Source: a virus
DNA: 32,896 bases
IMG/VR virus record: IMGVR_UViG_3300022413_000030
Span: 1 to 32,896 of that record
Strand: one strand, 5' to 3'
The notes under the pieces were generated by a model. The model saw nothing but the letters and a program-made list of their open reading frames with translations, did not search any database and was not told where the DNA came from. The stretch's first letter is position 1. Every line of letters starts with the position of its first letter. Below are positions 14,656 through 21,562 of the stretch, piece after piece. The position numbers and the translations under genes were made by a program.

Positions 14656-16565
14656 TATTCCGTTACTCCTGCGTCGCCTTGCTGCCCGGGTGCGTTTGCG
14701 CGCTCAATCGATCCAGCGAGACGATTCAGCGCCCGGGTATTGTCCTCGGTCCGGTCGGCGTTTTCTTCGTTGGCTGCGGCCGAACGCTCGACGGCTTGGG
14801 TTGCTTCAATCGGTATCAAGCCGCCTTCGAGCGGGTTCTCTCCAGCAATCCGCGCGCCTTTGAACCCAAGGCCCGCAAGAAAGTCGTTGAAGTTGTTCTC
14901 AATATCAAAGGCTTTGTTGGCCAAAGTCCCCGCGCCCGCACCGACAGCGCCAGCGGCAGTGAGCGCGCCGCCGACGACGAGCGCCGACTTTCCGGCTACC
15001 GCCGCCCCAACTCCGGAGCCGAGCGCGCCAGGTACACCCGCAAGCACCTTGCCGGCTCCCTTCACGGCACCGGCCGCGCCTTTAATGCTGCCCCCGCCCG
15101 CCGCCAAGCTAAAGGCGCCCGCGGCAATCGCGGCAGCCGTAAGCGCCTGCGTCAGCCTTGGAAATTCATCCCGCAATTCTTGGATGGGTGCAGCGGTTTT
15201 GTTAATCTGGTCCGCAAATTCATCGAGGCTACCTACCCCGCGATTCAGCGACTCAAGTTGCAATCGCTGTAGGTTCGCGAGTCCACCGGTCGTGGCCCGG
15301 GTAAATCCTTCCTCAACTGTCGCTAGGCCGGCGCCGACGTCACCCGTCCCAATGCGGCTGATGATGCCCGCTGCTTTGCGCTCCTGCTCGGTTAGGGTCA
15401 GAAAACCCTTTACCGCTTCGGTCTCACCGACGACCGGCTGAAGTCGATCTTTAAGCTGCTTCGGGGTTAGCGTCGCCAGCTGTGCGATTACGGTTTGAAA
15501 ATCAATATCCGTGCCCTGGAGCAGCTGTCGGCCTGCCTCGGTCCGCTTACCGCCGGCGAGCGTTGCGAGGTCCTTGGCGCGCTCGGGCGTGAGCAAAGTT
15601 CGAAGCACGGCCTCGGTCTGGGTCCTCGCCTTACGCGGGTCCTTCTGGCCCTTTGCGATTACTTCTGAAAGGCCGAGAAATGACTGAACGCCTTCAAAGC
15701 CTGACTTCCCGGTTGCGACCTTAAACAAAGGAATAAGCTCGCCGAATGAGGATGAGAAGCCCTCGACGGTAATCGCGCCCTGCTTCTGCGCTTCGACCAG
15801 GGCGCCGATCGCCTTGGGGACATCCTCTTCTGCAAGGTCCATGTTTTGGACAAACGCGCCGACGGTTTGCGTCAGATCAACAAAGTCAACGCCGAGGGCC
15901 TTCGAAGTCTTTGCGAAAAGCTGTAGGTTATCCTCGACGAATTTGATGTTGCTAAAGGCGTCTTGCGCCCGCGCAAACCCCTCCAGCAGGACATCGGACC
16001 CAATCAGCGTTGCGTCGCTCACCTTGAGGATGTTCTCCTCTAGCTGCTGAATCGCGGGGTCGCTCAACCCGGTTTGGGTCTGCAGCTGGCCGCGACGCTG
16101 GCGAAAGCGCGCAGCAAAATCGAGCCGCTGCTCGATGCTCGGAGCTTGGGCGAGAGATAGCGCGCGCTGCGCCACAAAGGCACCGCCGGCTAACGCACCG
16201 GCGGCAACTCCGCGTGCAATGCCTGCGCGCCTTTCTTTGATGCGCTTGATCGCGTCGCGGTGATCTTTCTCCGCCTGTTTCTTCAGCGCCTTTTGGTTCT
16301 TCTCTTGCTCGCGCGCGGTCCGCTTTTGCTCGCGTATCTTCTCTTGCTCTGCCCGCTTAACCATCCGGACGATCGCGCGTTCGTCCTGCTCGAGTATGGT
16401 GCGGCGCGAACGCTGCCGCCGCGCCCTGTCTTTGTCCGTTTGCTGCGAAAGCCGATTGACCTCCTTTTCGCCGCGCTTCTGCTCCTTGGTAATACCGGCC
16501 AGCGTCTTCTTGACTTGCGCGGCGTTCTTGACCGAGATTTCGAGCTCAAGTTTTGCTTCAGCCAT
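14655..16565 (-). CDS. Tail tape measure protein
   Basis: This 636-residue protein directly follows the tail-assembly chaperone pair, the standard position. The first 130 residues form a long, highly charged helix. This is followed by a small hydrophobic stretch (GVAAGALAGGAFVAQRAL), a central helical body, and a Gly/Ala-rich hydrophobic region (about 480-560) typical of the part that enters the host membrane. Tape-measure length sets tail length; at roughly 0.15 nm per residue this predicts a tail near 95 nm, short for a myovirus. The ATG at 16565 overlaps the end of the frameshifted chaperone product. Confidence 0.9.
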   Translation of the reverse strand: MAEAKLELEISVKNAAQVKKTLAGITKEQKRGEKEVNRLSQQTDKDRARRQRSRRTILEQDERAIVRMVKRAEQEKIREQKRTAREQEKNQKALKKQAEKDHRDAIKRIKERRAGIARGVAAGALAGGAFVAQRALSLAQAPSIEQRLDFAARFRQRRGQLQTQTGLSDPAIQQLEENILKVSDATLIGSDVLLEGFARAQDAFSNIKFVEDNLQLFAKTSKALGVDFVDLTQTVGAFVQNMDLAEEDVPKAIGALVEAQKQGAITVEGFSSSFGELIPLFKVATGKSGFEGVQSFLGLSEVIAKGQKDPRKARTQTEAVLRTLLTPERAKDLATLAGGKRTEAGRQLLQGTDIDFQTVIAQLATLTPKQLKDRLQPVVGETEAVKGFLTLTEQERKAAGIISRIGTGDVGAGLATVEEGFTRATTGGLANLQRLQLESLNRGVGSLDEFADQINKTAAPIQELRDEFPRLTQALTAAAIAAGAFSLAAGGGSIKGAAGAVKGAGKVLAGVPGALGSGVGAAVAGKSALVVGGALTAAGAVGAGAGTLANKAFDIENNFNDFLAGLGFKGARIAGENPLEGGLIPIEATQAVERSAAANEENADRTEDNTRALNRLAGSIERANAPGQQGDAGVTE

Positions 16566-17144
16566 GGCTCATCAGTTCGCTGTAGTAGAAGACTTGCCAG
16601 TCGGAGAGGTCGGCGGCTGGCCCGCCAAAAAACGCACTAAGCTGGCGAGCGTATCGCGCTCGAAATGAGCCAAGACCTGCTTCGCGTTTGGCGGCTCTTT
16701 TAAAGCCGCCGCAAGTTCGGCCACCTCCTCCTCGGTCAACCGCAGGCGCGGGTTGACCGTGTCCTGCCAGTCGACGTAGCTCTCCCACAGCTGCTGAACG
16801 AGCACCGAATCGAGGGACCGCACCTGCTCAATCGATTCAAAGAAAGGCACGGGAGCCTCGGCCTTGCTGTCCACATCGACGATGCCGTGCAGCAAGACCT
16901 GGCGCTGCGTTTCCCGATCGAGTGATTCCGGGTCTACGTTGACAAACTCCGAGAGCGTGAGCTGCACTTTTTTGCACTGGCGTTCGAGGTATATCTGCGC
17001 CTCGAAGCGCGCGAGGTCGACCTGGCGATCGGATAGCACTCGGATCCCAATTTCCAGATTCTCATCGCCGGGAAACTTGGCTTTGCCAATGACGCGACGG
17101 CCCTGCAAAATGCCCTGCACCGCCGCGTCATCGAAACGCGCCAC
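16558..17144 (-). CDS. Tail assembly chaperone, -1 frameshifted form
   Basis: A shift of -1 at the heptamer T TTT TTG joins the chaperone to a second open frame ending at 16558, giving about 195 residues. After the shift the sequence reads FFGGPAADLSDWQVFYYSEL, ending MSHG. DW and FYYSEL resemble the C-terminal parts of gpT/gp42-type extensions in other phages. Such paired products are conserved in long-tailed phages including Mu. Here the extension is unusually short (about 25 residues). The product ends 8 bases inside the tape-measure gene. Confidence 0.75.
16572..17144 (-). CDS. Tail assembly chaperone, short (unshifted) form, Mu gp41 type
   Basis: This 190-residue protein starts at GTG 17144 (TAGTG overlap with the tail-tube stop). 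N-terminal GRRVIGKAKFPGDENLEIGI and the long helical body are as expected for gp41-like chaperones, which bind the tape measure before tail assembly. The last 20 residues downstream of the slippery site (GQPPTSPTGKSSTTAN) look like untuned sequence, whereas the alternative -1 frame looks protein-like. This supports programmed frameshifting at 16626-16632. Position between tail tube and tape measure is diagnostic. Confidence 0.85.
   Translation of the reverse strand: MARFDDAAVQGILQGRRVIGKAKFPGDENLEIGIRVLSDRQVDLARFEAQIYLERQCKKVQLTLSEFVNVDPESLDRETQRQVLLHGIVDVDSKAEAPVPFFESIEQVRSLDSVLVQQLWESYVDWQDTVNPRLRLTEEEVAELAAALKEPPNAKQVLAHFERDTLASLVRFLAGQPPTSPTGKSSTTAN
16626..16632 (-). other. Programmed -1 frameshift slippery site
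   Basis: On the minus strand the codons CGT TTT TTG contain the heptamer T TTT TTG in the chaperone frame, matching X XXY YYZ. A five-pair GC stem (GGCGG 16626-16622 with CCGCC 16616-16612) begins at its last base, which is closer than the usual stimulatory structure. Frame arithmetic confirms that a -1 shift, not +1, enters the frame ending at 16558. Confidence 0.75.
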
Positions 17145-17497
17145 TAGATCGTCCTATTCGCTGCGTTACCGTTGATGACCAGCTGAAACTCCCCAGCCGA
17201 GAGCTCGCCCACCTCCGTGACAAAGGCGTTGCTGATGCTCCAGCCGTCCCCGGTATCCGTCTCAAAAGCGCAGGTGAAGTCCCGCAACGCCCGGAGCGAC
17301 TGAATGTCCGTATCCGCCAAATGGACCACGGTCGCAGTAACGACCGCCGGGGTGATGTCTTCGCGGTAGAAGATCGTCCCCTGGTCCGTGGTGAGCGCTT
17401 CGCGAATGATGCCGCCTGTTTGAATCGACGCACCCGCCCTGGAGCGGATAACGTCGCCGTTCAGTTTGATCGTAACCCTACCTGTGGCCTGTGCCAT
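17144..17497 (-). CDS. Tail tube protein, Mu gpM type
   Basis: This 117-residue protein, beta-rich throughout, matches the phage tail tube family of Mu-like phages: GRVTIKLNGDVIRSRAGASI at the start, ITPAVVTATVVHLADTDIQSL in the middle, FETDTGDGWSISNAFVTEVGEL, and a terminal GEFQLVINGN. It would polymerise as the inner tube through which DNA passes. It lies 9 bp downstream of the sheath stop and shares bases with the chaperone start, matching the sheath-tube-chaperone order of contractile tails. Confidence 0.88.
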   Translation of the reverse strand: MAQATGRVTIKLNGDVIRSRAGASIQTGGIIREALTTDQGTIFYREDITPAVVTATVVHLADTDIQSLRALRDFTCAFETDTGDGWSISNAFVTEVGELSAGEFQLVINGNAANRTI

Positions 17498-17506
17498 TTT
17501 TCCCCC

Positions 17507-18976
17507 TTACAGCCTGAACTGGAGCCGCGTGGCCGAGACCACGAACTTATTGATGACGTCCGGCCGCAGGATTGCGTCGAGCCGGTTAAAGTCGGTCGTG
17601 TTGCGCTCGACCACCAGGTCCGTCCGGAACTGATCCAAGTCCTCCACAAGGCCGGCCAGCTCCTGGTCTTCGAACCAGGCCAAGGCCTCGGCCCGGATGG
17701 TGCTCGGGGTGACGATGGCCTGCCCCGGGCTAAACCGCGTTCCGTCGTCCGCAAGCTTGTGCCGCGGATACTTGAGCGTGATGCGCGCGTCCCAGCTCCA
17801 CCGGAGAAAGCTGATGGTGCGCTTGGTCGTGAGGTCGAGCCACGTCGGGTCGTCTACGCCTTGCGCGTTCTTCTGGTAGGTCGTGACGAGTCGCTCGATC
17901 GCGACCTGCCCGCTTGGGTTCACGGTCGTCGTCGACGCCCCGTAGCCCAGCAACAGGTTCCGTTCGTTCTGGTCGAGACGGTTCCCCGCCTTTGGCGCCA
18001 CGACGTCCGGAAGGACAAGCGTTGTCCTAGGGCGCGCCGGGTCTTGCCCGGTCTCGAAGGCATCGATCGCCGCCGCGTTGGCCGCCACCGTCCAGGGCGG
18101 AGTCGGGGACTGCCCCGGCGCCACGACCGTCGTGTGCTCGCTATTGCGTGCAGGCTGCTCGGTGAACGTCTGCGTGGCGGCGAAGGTTCCGACGAAACCA
18201 ACAAACAGATGCCCGTCCAGGTTGACCATCGGTCCCCACCGCGTAGCCAGCTCCGCTTCTAGGAGGTCGATGTTTCCATCGTCCGCAATACCGCTGCAGA
18301 TCGTGTCGTACTGCGTCCCCGCCAGCGCAGTGATCGTAGCTGCGAGGCTAGGGCTCGTTGCGCCCGACGCCATGGGCGTTGTGGTATTCGCAAGGCCAGC
18401 CGGTAAGATATCCGAATCTCGGAAATCCATCTGAATGTCGAGGTCGTTGCCCTCGGGGCCGTCGTGCCGATACGTGATCGTCACAGTGCCCGTCGTATTG
18501 GAAGACGTGAACTGCGCCCGCGCATCTGCGGCGACTAAAACGTCAAGCGCATCTCCGACTACGGTCGCGGTGTCCCCGATCGAAACGCCAACCCCGTAGC
18601 GCTGACCACCAATATAGAACTGCGCAGTCCCCGAAGCGGTCGCCGTCCCGGTCAGCGCGAAGGTTCCGGTCGCCGGGGTTCCGGCAGCCTCGTCAACCCC
18701 CACGGCCACAAGCGCCGTCCGCGGCTTGGCCTTGCGGAAGTTCATCGCCATCGTCGCGAGCTGCGAGCCCTGCCCGAAAAACCCTTCGGCCTGCTCGTCG
18801 CTCGTGACCTGTTTTGTAATGTTTTGCGCTACGGTGCCGGTCGATAACCGGTAGCCGATGAGCAGCGCTGTGTGTGGCCGGATGCCCACGCCTTCGATGG
18901 CTCCCGTCGGGTCAATCTCGACGAAGTTGCCAGGCGTGAGCACGTCCGCCGGGATGTCATTGAACGTGATAGGCAT
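17507..18976 (-). CDS. Contractile tail sheath protein, Mu gpL type
   Basis: This 489-residue protein starts at ATG 18976 sharing bases with the upstream stop (TGATG). The N-terminus ITFNDIPADVLTPGNFVEID and the following RPHTALLIGYRL are typical of gpL sheaths (usually 470-500 residues). The C-terminal signature includes NLLLGYGASTTTVN, VAIERLVTTYQ, TWLDLTTKRTISFLRW, then RDITLKYPRHK-like (here DARITLKYPRHKLADDG) and the final VINKFVVSATRLQFRL. It shows that the phage has a contractile tail and so is myovirus-like. Confidence 0.93.
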   Translation of the reverse strand: MPITFNDIPADVLTPGNFVEIDPTGAIEGVGIRPHTALLIGYRLSTGTVAQNITKQVTSDEQAEGFFGQGSQLATMAMNFRKAKPRTALVAVGVDEAAGTPATGTFALTGTATASGTAQFYIGGQRYGVGVSIGDTATVVGDALDVLVAADARAQFTSSNTTGTVTITYRHDGPEGNDLDIQMDFRDSDILPAGLANTTTPMASGATSPSLAATITALAGTQYDTICSGIADDGNIDLLEAELATRWGPMVNLDGHLFVGFVGTFAATQTFTEQPARNSEHTTVVAPGQSPTPPWTVAANAAAIDAFETGQDPARPRTTLVLPDVVAPKAGNRLDQNERNLLLGYGASTTTVNPSGQVAIERLVTTYQKNAQGVDDPTWLDLTTKRTISFLRWSWDARITLKYPRHKLADDGTRFSPGQAIVTPSTIRAEALAWFEDQELAGLVEDLDQFRTDLVVERNTTDFNRLDAILRPDVINKFVVSATRLQFRL

Positions 18977-19197
18977 CAGCTTTCATCCTTCTCTGATTTG
19001 GGTTGCTTCTTGCGAGCCGGCTTAGGTGTCAGCTCGGACTTGGTAGAGGGAGCGGCGAGGGTGATCGCCCCGTCGCGGAGCCGGCGATCCCACCAGCTAG
19101 ACCAGACGACCTCCGCCCCTTCGGCAGGGACGCGGCCCCCGAGTCGGTCAGTCGGGCGGTGCGGCGGCACCGGGTAGATGGTTTTCTTCTCGGCCAT
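18976..19197 (-). CDS. DUF2635 protein, Mu gp38 type
   Basis: This 73-residue protein has an excellent ribosome site (TAGGAGGG) upstream of ATG 19197. The family pattern is clear: VPPHRPTDRLGGRVPAEGAEV, then SSWWDRRLRDGAI. It is found immediately before the sheath gene in Mu-like phages, as here. Its molecular role is not established. The C-terminal 25 residues are Lys-rich. Because the islet at 19350-19986 separates it from gp37, it is the first leftward gene after that islet and may need its own promoter. Confidence 0.83.
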   Translation of the reverse strand: MAEKKTIYPVPPHRPTDRLGGRVPAEGAEVVWSSWWDRRLRDGAITLAAPSTKSELTPKPARKKQPKSEKDES

Positions 19198-19260
19198 GAC
19201 GGTTTTCTCCCTCCTAAAAACGTAGTGATTTCGGCACCTTTGAAACTATCGGCGCGTTTA

Positions 19261-19274
19261 GTAATCCGTATTAC
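19261..19274. promoter_or_regulatory. Operator-like palindrome 1
   Basis: GTAATCCGTATTAC has five-base arms GTAAT/ATTAC around CCGT. Its right half CGTATTAC is identical to the half-site of palindrome 2, and its left half differs by one base. Centre-to-centre distance to palindrome 2 is 46 bp. It is a candidate binding site for the ribbon-helix-helix protein encoded at 19801-19986. Confidence 0.6.
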
Positions 19275-19304
19275 ACAGAAAACAGGGCCCTACCCCTTTA
19301 CTTT

Positions 19305-19322
19305 GTAATACGCGCGTATTAC
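19305..19322. promoter_or_regulatory. Operator-like palindrome 2 (perfect 18 bp)
   Basis: GTAATACGCGCGTATTAC is a perfect 18-bp inverted repeat. It lies between the candidate -35 and -10 of the rightward promoter and just downstream of the leftward TATAAT. It shares half-site GTAATACG with palindrome 1. It lies far from any 3' end and lacks a T-run, so it is more likely an operator than a terminator. Confidence 0.68.
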
Positions 19323-19349
19323 ATTATATATATGAAGGGCAGGGGAAAC

Positions 19350-19478
19350 ATGGAAATCACAATCAGCATCCGAAGCATCAAGGTTCTCGTTATGGTCACG
19401 GTCTGCGTCATCTCGCTGATGGCCGCCGACAGCTTCATCCACAACGTCGCCCGCAACATCGCCACCGCCGCCCTGTAA
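19350..19478 (+). CDS. 42-residue membrane peptide, first gene of the moron islet
   Basis: ATG 19350 has AGGGG five to nine bases upstream; an in-frame ATG at 19332 lacks a ribosome site. The 42-residue product has a short N-terminus with basic residues, then one hydrophobic segment (IKVLVMVTVCVISLMAA, about 10-26) and a polar/Ala-rich tail (DSFIHNVARNIATAAL). A single-pass inner-membrane peptide is likely. Such peptides in phage accessory loci can mediate superinfection exclusion or toxicity, but no specific family is recognised. It reads against the surrounding structural genes. Confidence 0.6.
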   Translation: MEITISIRSIKVLVMVTVCVISLMAADSFIHNVARNIATAAL

Positions 19479-19495
19479 GAAAAGAAACGAACCAA

Positions 19496-19804
19496 ATGAC
19501 TTTTCCAAACGAAGAAATCACGACTCGAATTAACCTCCGCGAAAGCGGGTACCTGCGACTCGTTGAGTCCGCTGCGCGCCCGGGGCGCGGCCGGGAGTTT
19601 GAGGAGGAAGCGACTACGCAACCGCTACCTGCAAACGAGGTGCTACAAGTAAGCGCCGGCGAGCTTGCGCGTGCTGAACTAAAGCGGCTCCGTGCCGTTA
19701 TCGCCGAGCGCGACACGGAAATAGCGGCGTTGACCCGTCTGCTAGAGCGGGCCCTTGCCGATAAGCGCACTCTGATCGACTGCGCCGTATTGGAGGCGAA
19801 GTGA
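19496..19804 (+). CDS. Coiled-coil protein, second gene of the moron islet
   Basis: This 102-residue protein starts at ATG 19496, 17 bp after the membrane peptide. The N-terminus (EITTRINLRESGYLRLVESA) is followed by a charged linker and a C-terminal coiled coil (ELARAELKRLRAVIAERDTEIAALTRLLERAL, about 55-87) with leucine spacing. The stop overlaps the next GTG (GTGA). The start has only a weak purine-rich site (AAGAAAAG). No family is recognised. By position it is a candidate effector of the islet. Confidence 0.65.
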   Translation: MTFPNEEITTRINLRESGYLRLVESAARPGRGREFEEEATTQPLPANEVLQVSAGELARAELKRLRAVIAERDTEIAALTRLLERALADKRTLIDCAVLEAK

Positions 19805-19986
19805 AGGACCGTCGCACGGAAATTATTCCGACCCGCTTTGCCCCGGACGAAGTCGACGCCCTCGATAGGGCGGCAGCAGACGCACGGATAAGTCGGTCGG
19901 AGCTGATTCGGACACTGGTGCTCGGCGCCATCGAGCAGGACATGGCCAGCGCCTTGATCTTGCTGGCACGGCTGCCCCGCGATTAG
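19801..19986 (+). CDS. Ribbon-helix-helix (CopG/Arc-like) regulator
   Basis: This 61-residue protein starts at GTG 19801 within the preceding stop. The fold signature is clear: a beta strand (EIIPTRFAP), helix A (DEVDALDRAAADAR), turn, and helix B (ISRSELIRTLVLGAI), as in CopG/Arc/MetJ-type repressors that bind palindromic or repeated operators as dimers. The upstream palindromes at 19261 and 19305 are its obvious candidate targets, suggesting autorepression of the islet. Its stop is convergent with the gp37-type gene, overlapping by three bases. It is the last islet gene. Confidence 0.78.
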   Translation: MKDRRTEIIPTRFAPDEVDALDRAAADARISRSELIRTLVLGAIEQDMASALILLARLPRD

Positions 19987-20630
19987 GGCTGCGGGAGCGT
20001 AAGGTCGTTGACGGCCTCGTCGACGATGTTCAGGCCATCGGGCGGGAGGTCCCACTCGGTGTGCTGCGTCACGTAAGCGTCAAGCGTATGCCGGTTCGCG
20101 AGGTCGATGAACGCCTCCGGCGCCGGGTAGCAACCGTCGAAGGTCATCTCGCCCCGAAACATCGGATAGGTTTGGTTGGCGCCCGGAACGAAGCTGTAAT
20201 CCGCCCGCCCGGTCCCGAGTCCGTATCTGGCTAGCCCGGCAGCTTCGAGCACCTTGGCGTTGTCTTCGATTAGGGGGTCGCGCCCCTCCCGGCACACGGC
20301 AATCATGGCGGCCCAGACGCGGCGGAGCACGGGCCAGCGCTGCACAATGCGGTCGTGCGGCGTGGCCGGTAGCATGTAGTCGAATCGAAAAACGCTGTTT
20401 TCCTCGAAGAGCCAGTCGCCCTTGTCCCGGTCCCGGTCTTGCGCCCGGTAAATGAGCAGCGTGGGCTGGTTGCCCTGGGCCAGGAGGCTCAGGGGCAAGG
20501 GCGCCCCGTAGATCAACTCGATGGCGTTACCGCCTAGCTCGGGCAGCAGCCGGGCATTGACCGAGCCACGGATGAGCAATGCTAGGGCCTGAACGGCGGT
20601 ATCCGCCGAGATGTCGAGGTCGGTAGGCAT
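19983..20630 (-). CDS. Tail terminator/completion protein, Mu gp37 (DUF1834) type
   Basis: This 215-residue protein starts at ATG 20630, two bases after the gp36-type stop. The position immediately after gp36 and the mixed alpha/beta pattern (STVFRFDY-like NSVFRFDYMLPA, then PMFRGEMTFDGCY) fit the Mu gp37 family, which is thought to cap the tail tube and sheath at the neck. In Mu it is followed directly by gp38; here the rightward islet intervenes. Its 3' end meets the islet's RHH gene with overlapping stops. Confidence 0.75.
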   Translation of the reverse strand: MPTDLDISADTAVQALALLIRGSVNARLLPELGGNAIELIYGAPLPLSLLAQGNQPTLLIYRAQDRDRDKGDWLFEENSVFRFDYMLPATPHDRIVQRWPVLRRVWAAMIAVCREGRDPLIEDNAKVLEAAGLARYGLGTGRADYSFVPGANQTYPMFRGEMTFDGCYPAPEAFIDLANRHTLDAYVTQHTEWDLPPDGLNIVDEAVNDLTLPQP

Positions 20631-20632
20631 GC

Positions 20633-21046
20633 CTAGCGCCTGGAGACGGCAAAGCCTCCAGCCGCCCCACGGACCCCGCCCTCGAGCGTTGGGGTCAAGC
20701 CGCTGATTTCGTTATTGAACTTCATTTCCCAGAGCATGCGCTGCTGCATGTAGATGTCCGATTCGACGCCCGTGGACATCGCGATTTGATACAGGTGCTC
20801 CGCGGCCCCGTAGCGCACGGCAAGGCTCAGCTCTTGGGGAAACTGTAGCTGCCCATATTCGATCGGGGGCGTGCGACGCCTGAGCGCCTCGAGCACCCGA
20901 TCGAGCGCGTATTGCCGCGCGGGCTTGCTATCCTGCCAGGTCGAGGGCTGAAGCTGCATGGGGCCCGAGCGCACGTGGCCGCCGAGCCACTCGTCAAAGT
21001 CCTCGTCGCTGATAATCAGGTCTACATCTACGGTGGTTATTGGCAT
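20633..21046 (-). CDS. Head-tail connector, Mu gp36 (DUF1320) type
   Basis: This 137-residue protein, mainly helical, matches the gp36/DUF1320 adaptor family in length and pattern: ISDEDFDEWLGG near the N-terminus, ARQYALDRVLEALRRRTPPI, and ELSLAVRYGAAEHLYQIAMST. Such proteins form the dodecameric adaptor ring below the portal. It lies between the HK97-gp10-type gene (3 bp spacing) and gp37-type gene (2 bp spacing). Confidence 0.78.
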   Translation of the reverse strand: MPITTVDVDLIISDEDFDEWLGGHVRSGPMQLQPSTWQDSKPARQYALDRVLEALRRRTPPIEYGQLQFPQELSLAVRYGAAEHLYQIAMSTGVESDIYMQQRMLWEMKFNNEISGLTPTLEGGVRGAAGGFAVSRR

Positions 21047-21049
21047 CAG

Positions 21050-21562
21050 CTACTCCAGTTTATCGAGCGCGAGCTCCATTGCGGCCGCCATCTTGTCTTC
21101 AATCCGGCTTAGGTTTTTCTCGACTGCCGGGCGCATGTAGGGGCGGGACTTCATGCCTTTCATGGTGACCCGCTTGCGGAAGATGAAACCGTCGCCGCCG
21201 GGCGCGGCGAAGCGTAAGGCCTTGCGGCGCGTCGGAACGATCTCCTTTGTGCCGCCCGACGCGAAGCCGGGCTCGCCGCGGGATAGGGTTCCGAACTCGA
21301 CAAACGCGGCATAGGGCGCCGCCGCGAGCACGCTGCCCCGGAGCGAGCCATCGAGGAAGTCGCCCTCAACACGGCCCGCACGGATGCTGCTCTTCAGGTT
21401 GCCGGTGCGGGCGGTAGGGCCCTGCACCTTGCCCACGGGGGCCATGGCGCGCGCCTCAACCGCGATCAGATCGGCGATAAACTCTAAACCGTCGCGCGCC
21501 CCTTCGTTGATGGCCGCGAGGATGGGCTCAATCTGTAGCTTGATGTCGATCTCGATGGTCAC
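21050..21562 (-). CDS. HK97 gp10-like head-tail/tail completion protein
   Basis: This 170-residue protein starts at GTG 21562 with AAGGAG eight bases upstream. The family pattern is clear: helix GARDGLEFIADLIAVEARAMAP, TARTGNLKSSIRA, APYAAFVEFGT, and the terminal SRPYMRPAVEKN. These proteins join the head to the tail or regulate tail length. It overlaps the gp35-like gene by 35 bp. In Mu the equivalent position holds no gp10-like gene between gp35 and gp36, so this is a mosaic feature. Confidence 0.85.
   Translation of the reverse strand: MTIEIDIKLQIEPILAAINEGARDGLEFIADLIAVEARAMAPVGKVQGPTARTGNLKSSIRAGRVEGDFLDGSLRGSVLAAAPYAAFVEFGTLSRGEPGFASGGTKEIVPTRRKALRFAAPGGDGFIFRKRVTMKGMKSRPYMRPAVEKNLSRIEDKMAAAMELALDKLE

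Larger units (their letters stand above)
19198..19349. promoter_or_regulatory. Divergent promoter region of the moron islet and sheath operon
   Basis: This AT-rich intergenic region lies between the DUF2635 gene (leftward) and the 42-aa membrane peptide gene (rightward). Rightward: TTGTAA at 19303-19308 and TATATA near 19327-19332 are spaced about 18 bp, ahead of the ribosome site AGGGG and ATG 19350. Leftward: a perfect TATAAT is present at 19328-19323 on the minus strand, without a good -35. The 18-bp palindrome 19305-19322 sits inside both candidate promoters, so its occupant could control both directions. Confidence 0.6.

Noticed and set aside
14176-15441. 421-residue plus-strand open frame
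   Set aside because: It is antisense to the gp43-type and tape-measure genes, Pro/Ala/Arg-rich, and has no domain; a typical shadow in GC-rich DNA.
17321-18262. 313-residue plus-strand open frame
   Set aside because: It lies opposite the tail tube and sheath genes, whose identities are clear; the Arg/Asp/Val composition is that of a shadow.
19305-19322. Palindrome as an intrinsic terminator
   Set aside because: There is no downstream U-tract on either strand, and it sits inside promoter-like DNA upstream of genes, so an operator is more likely.
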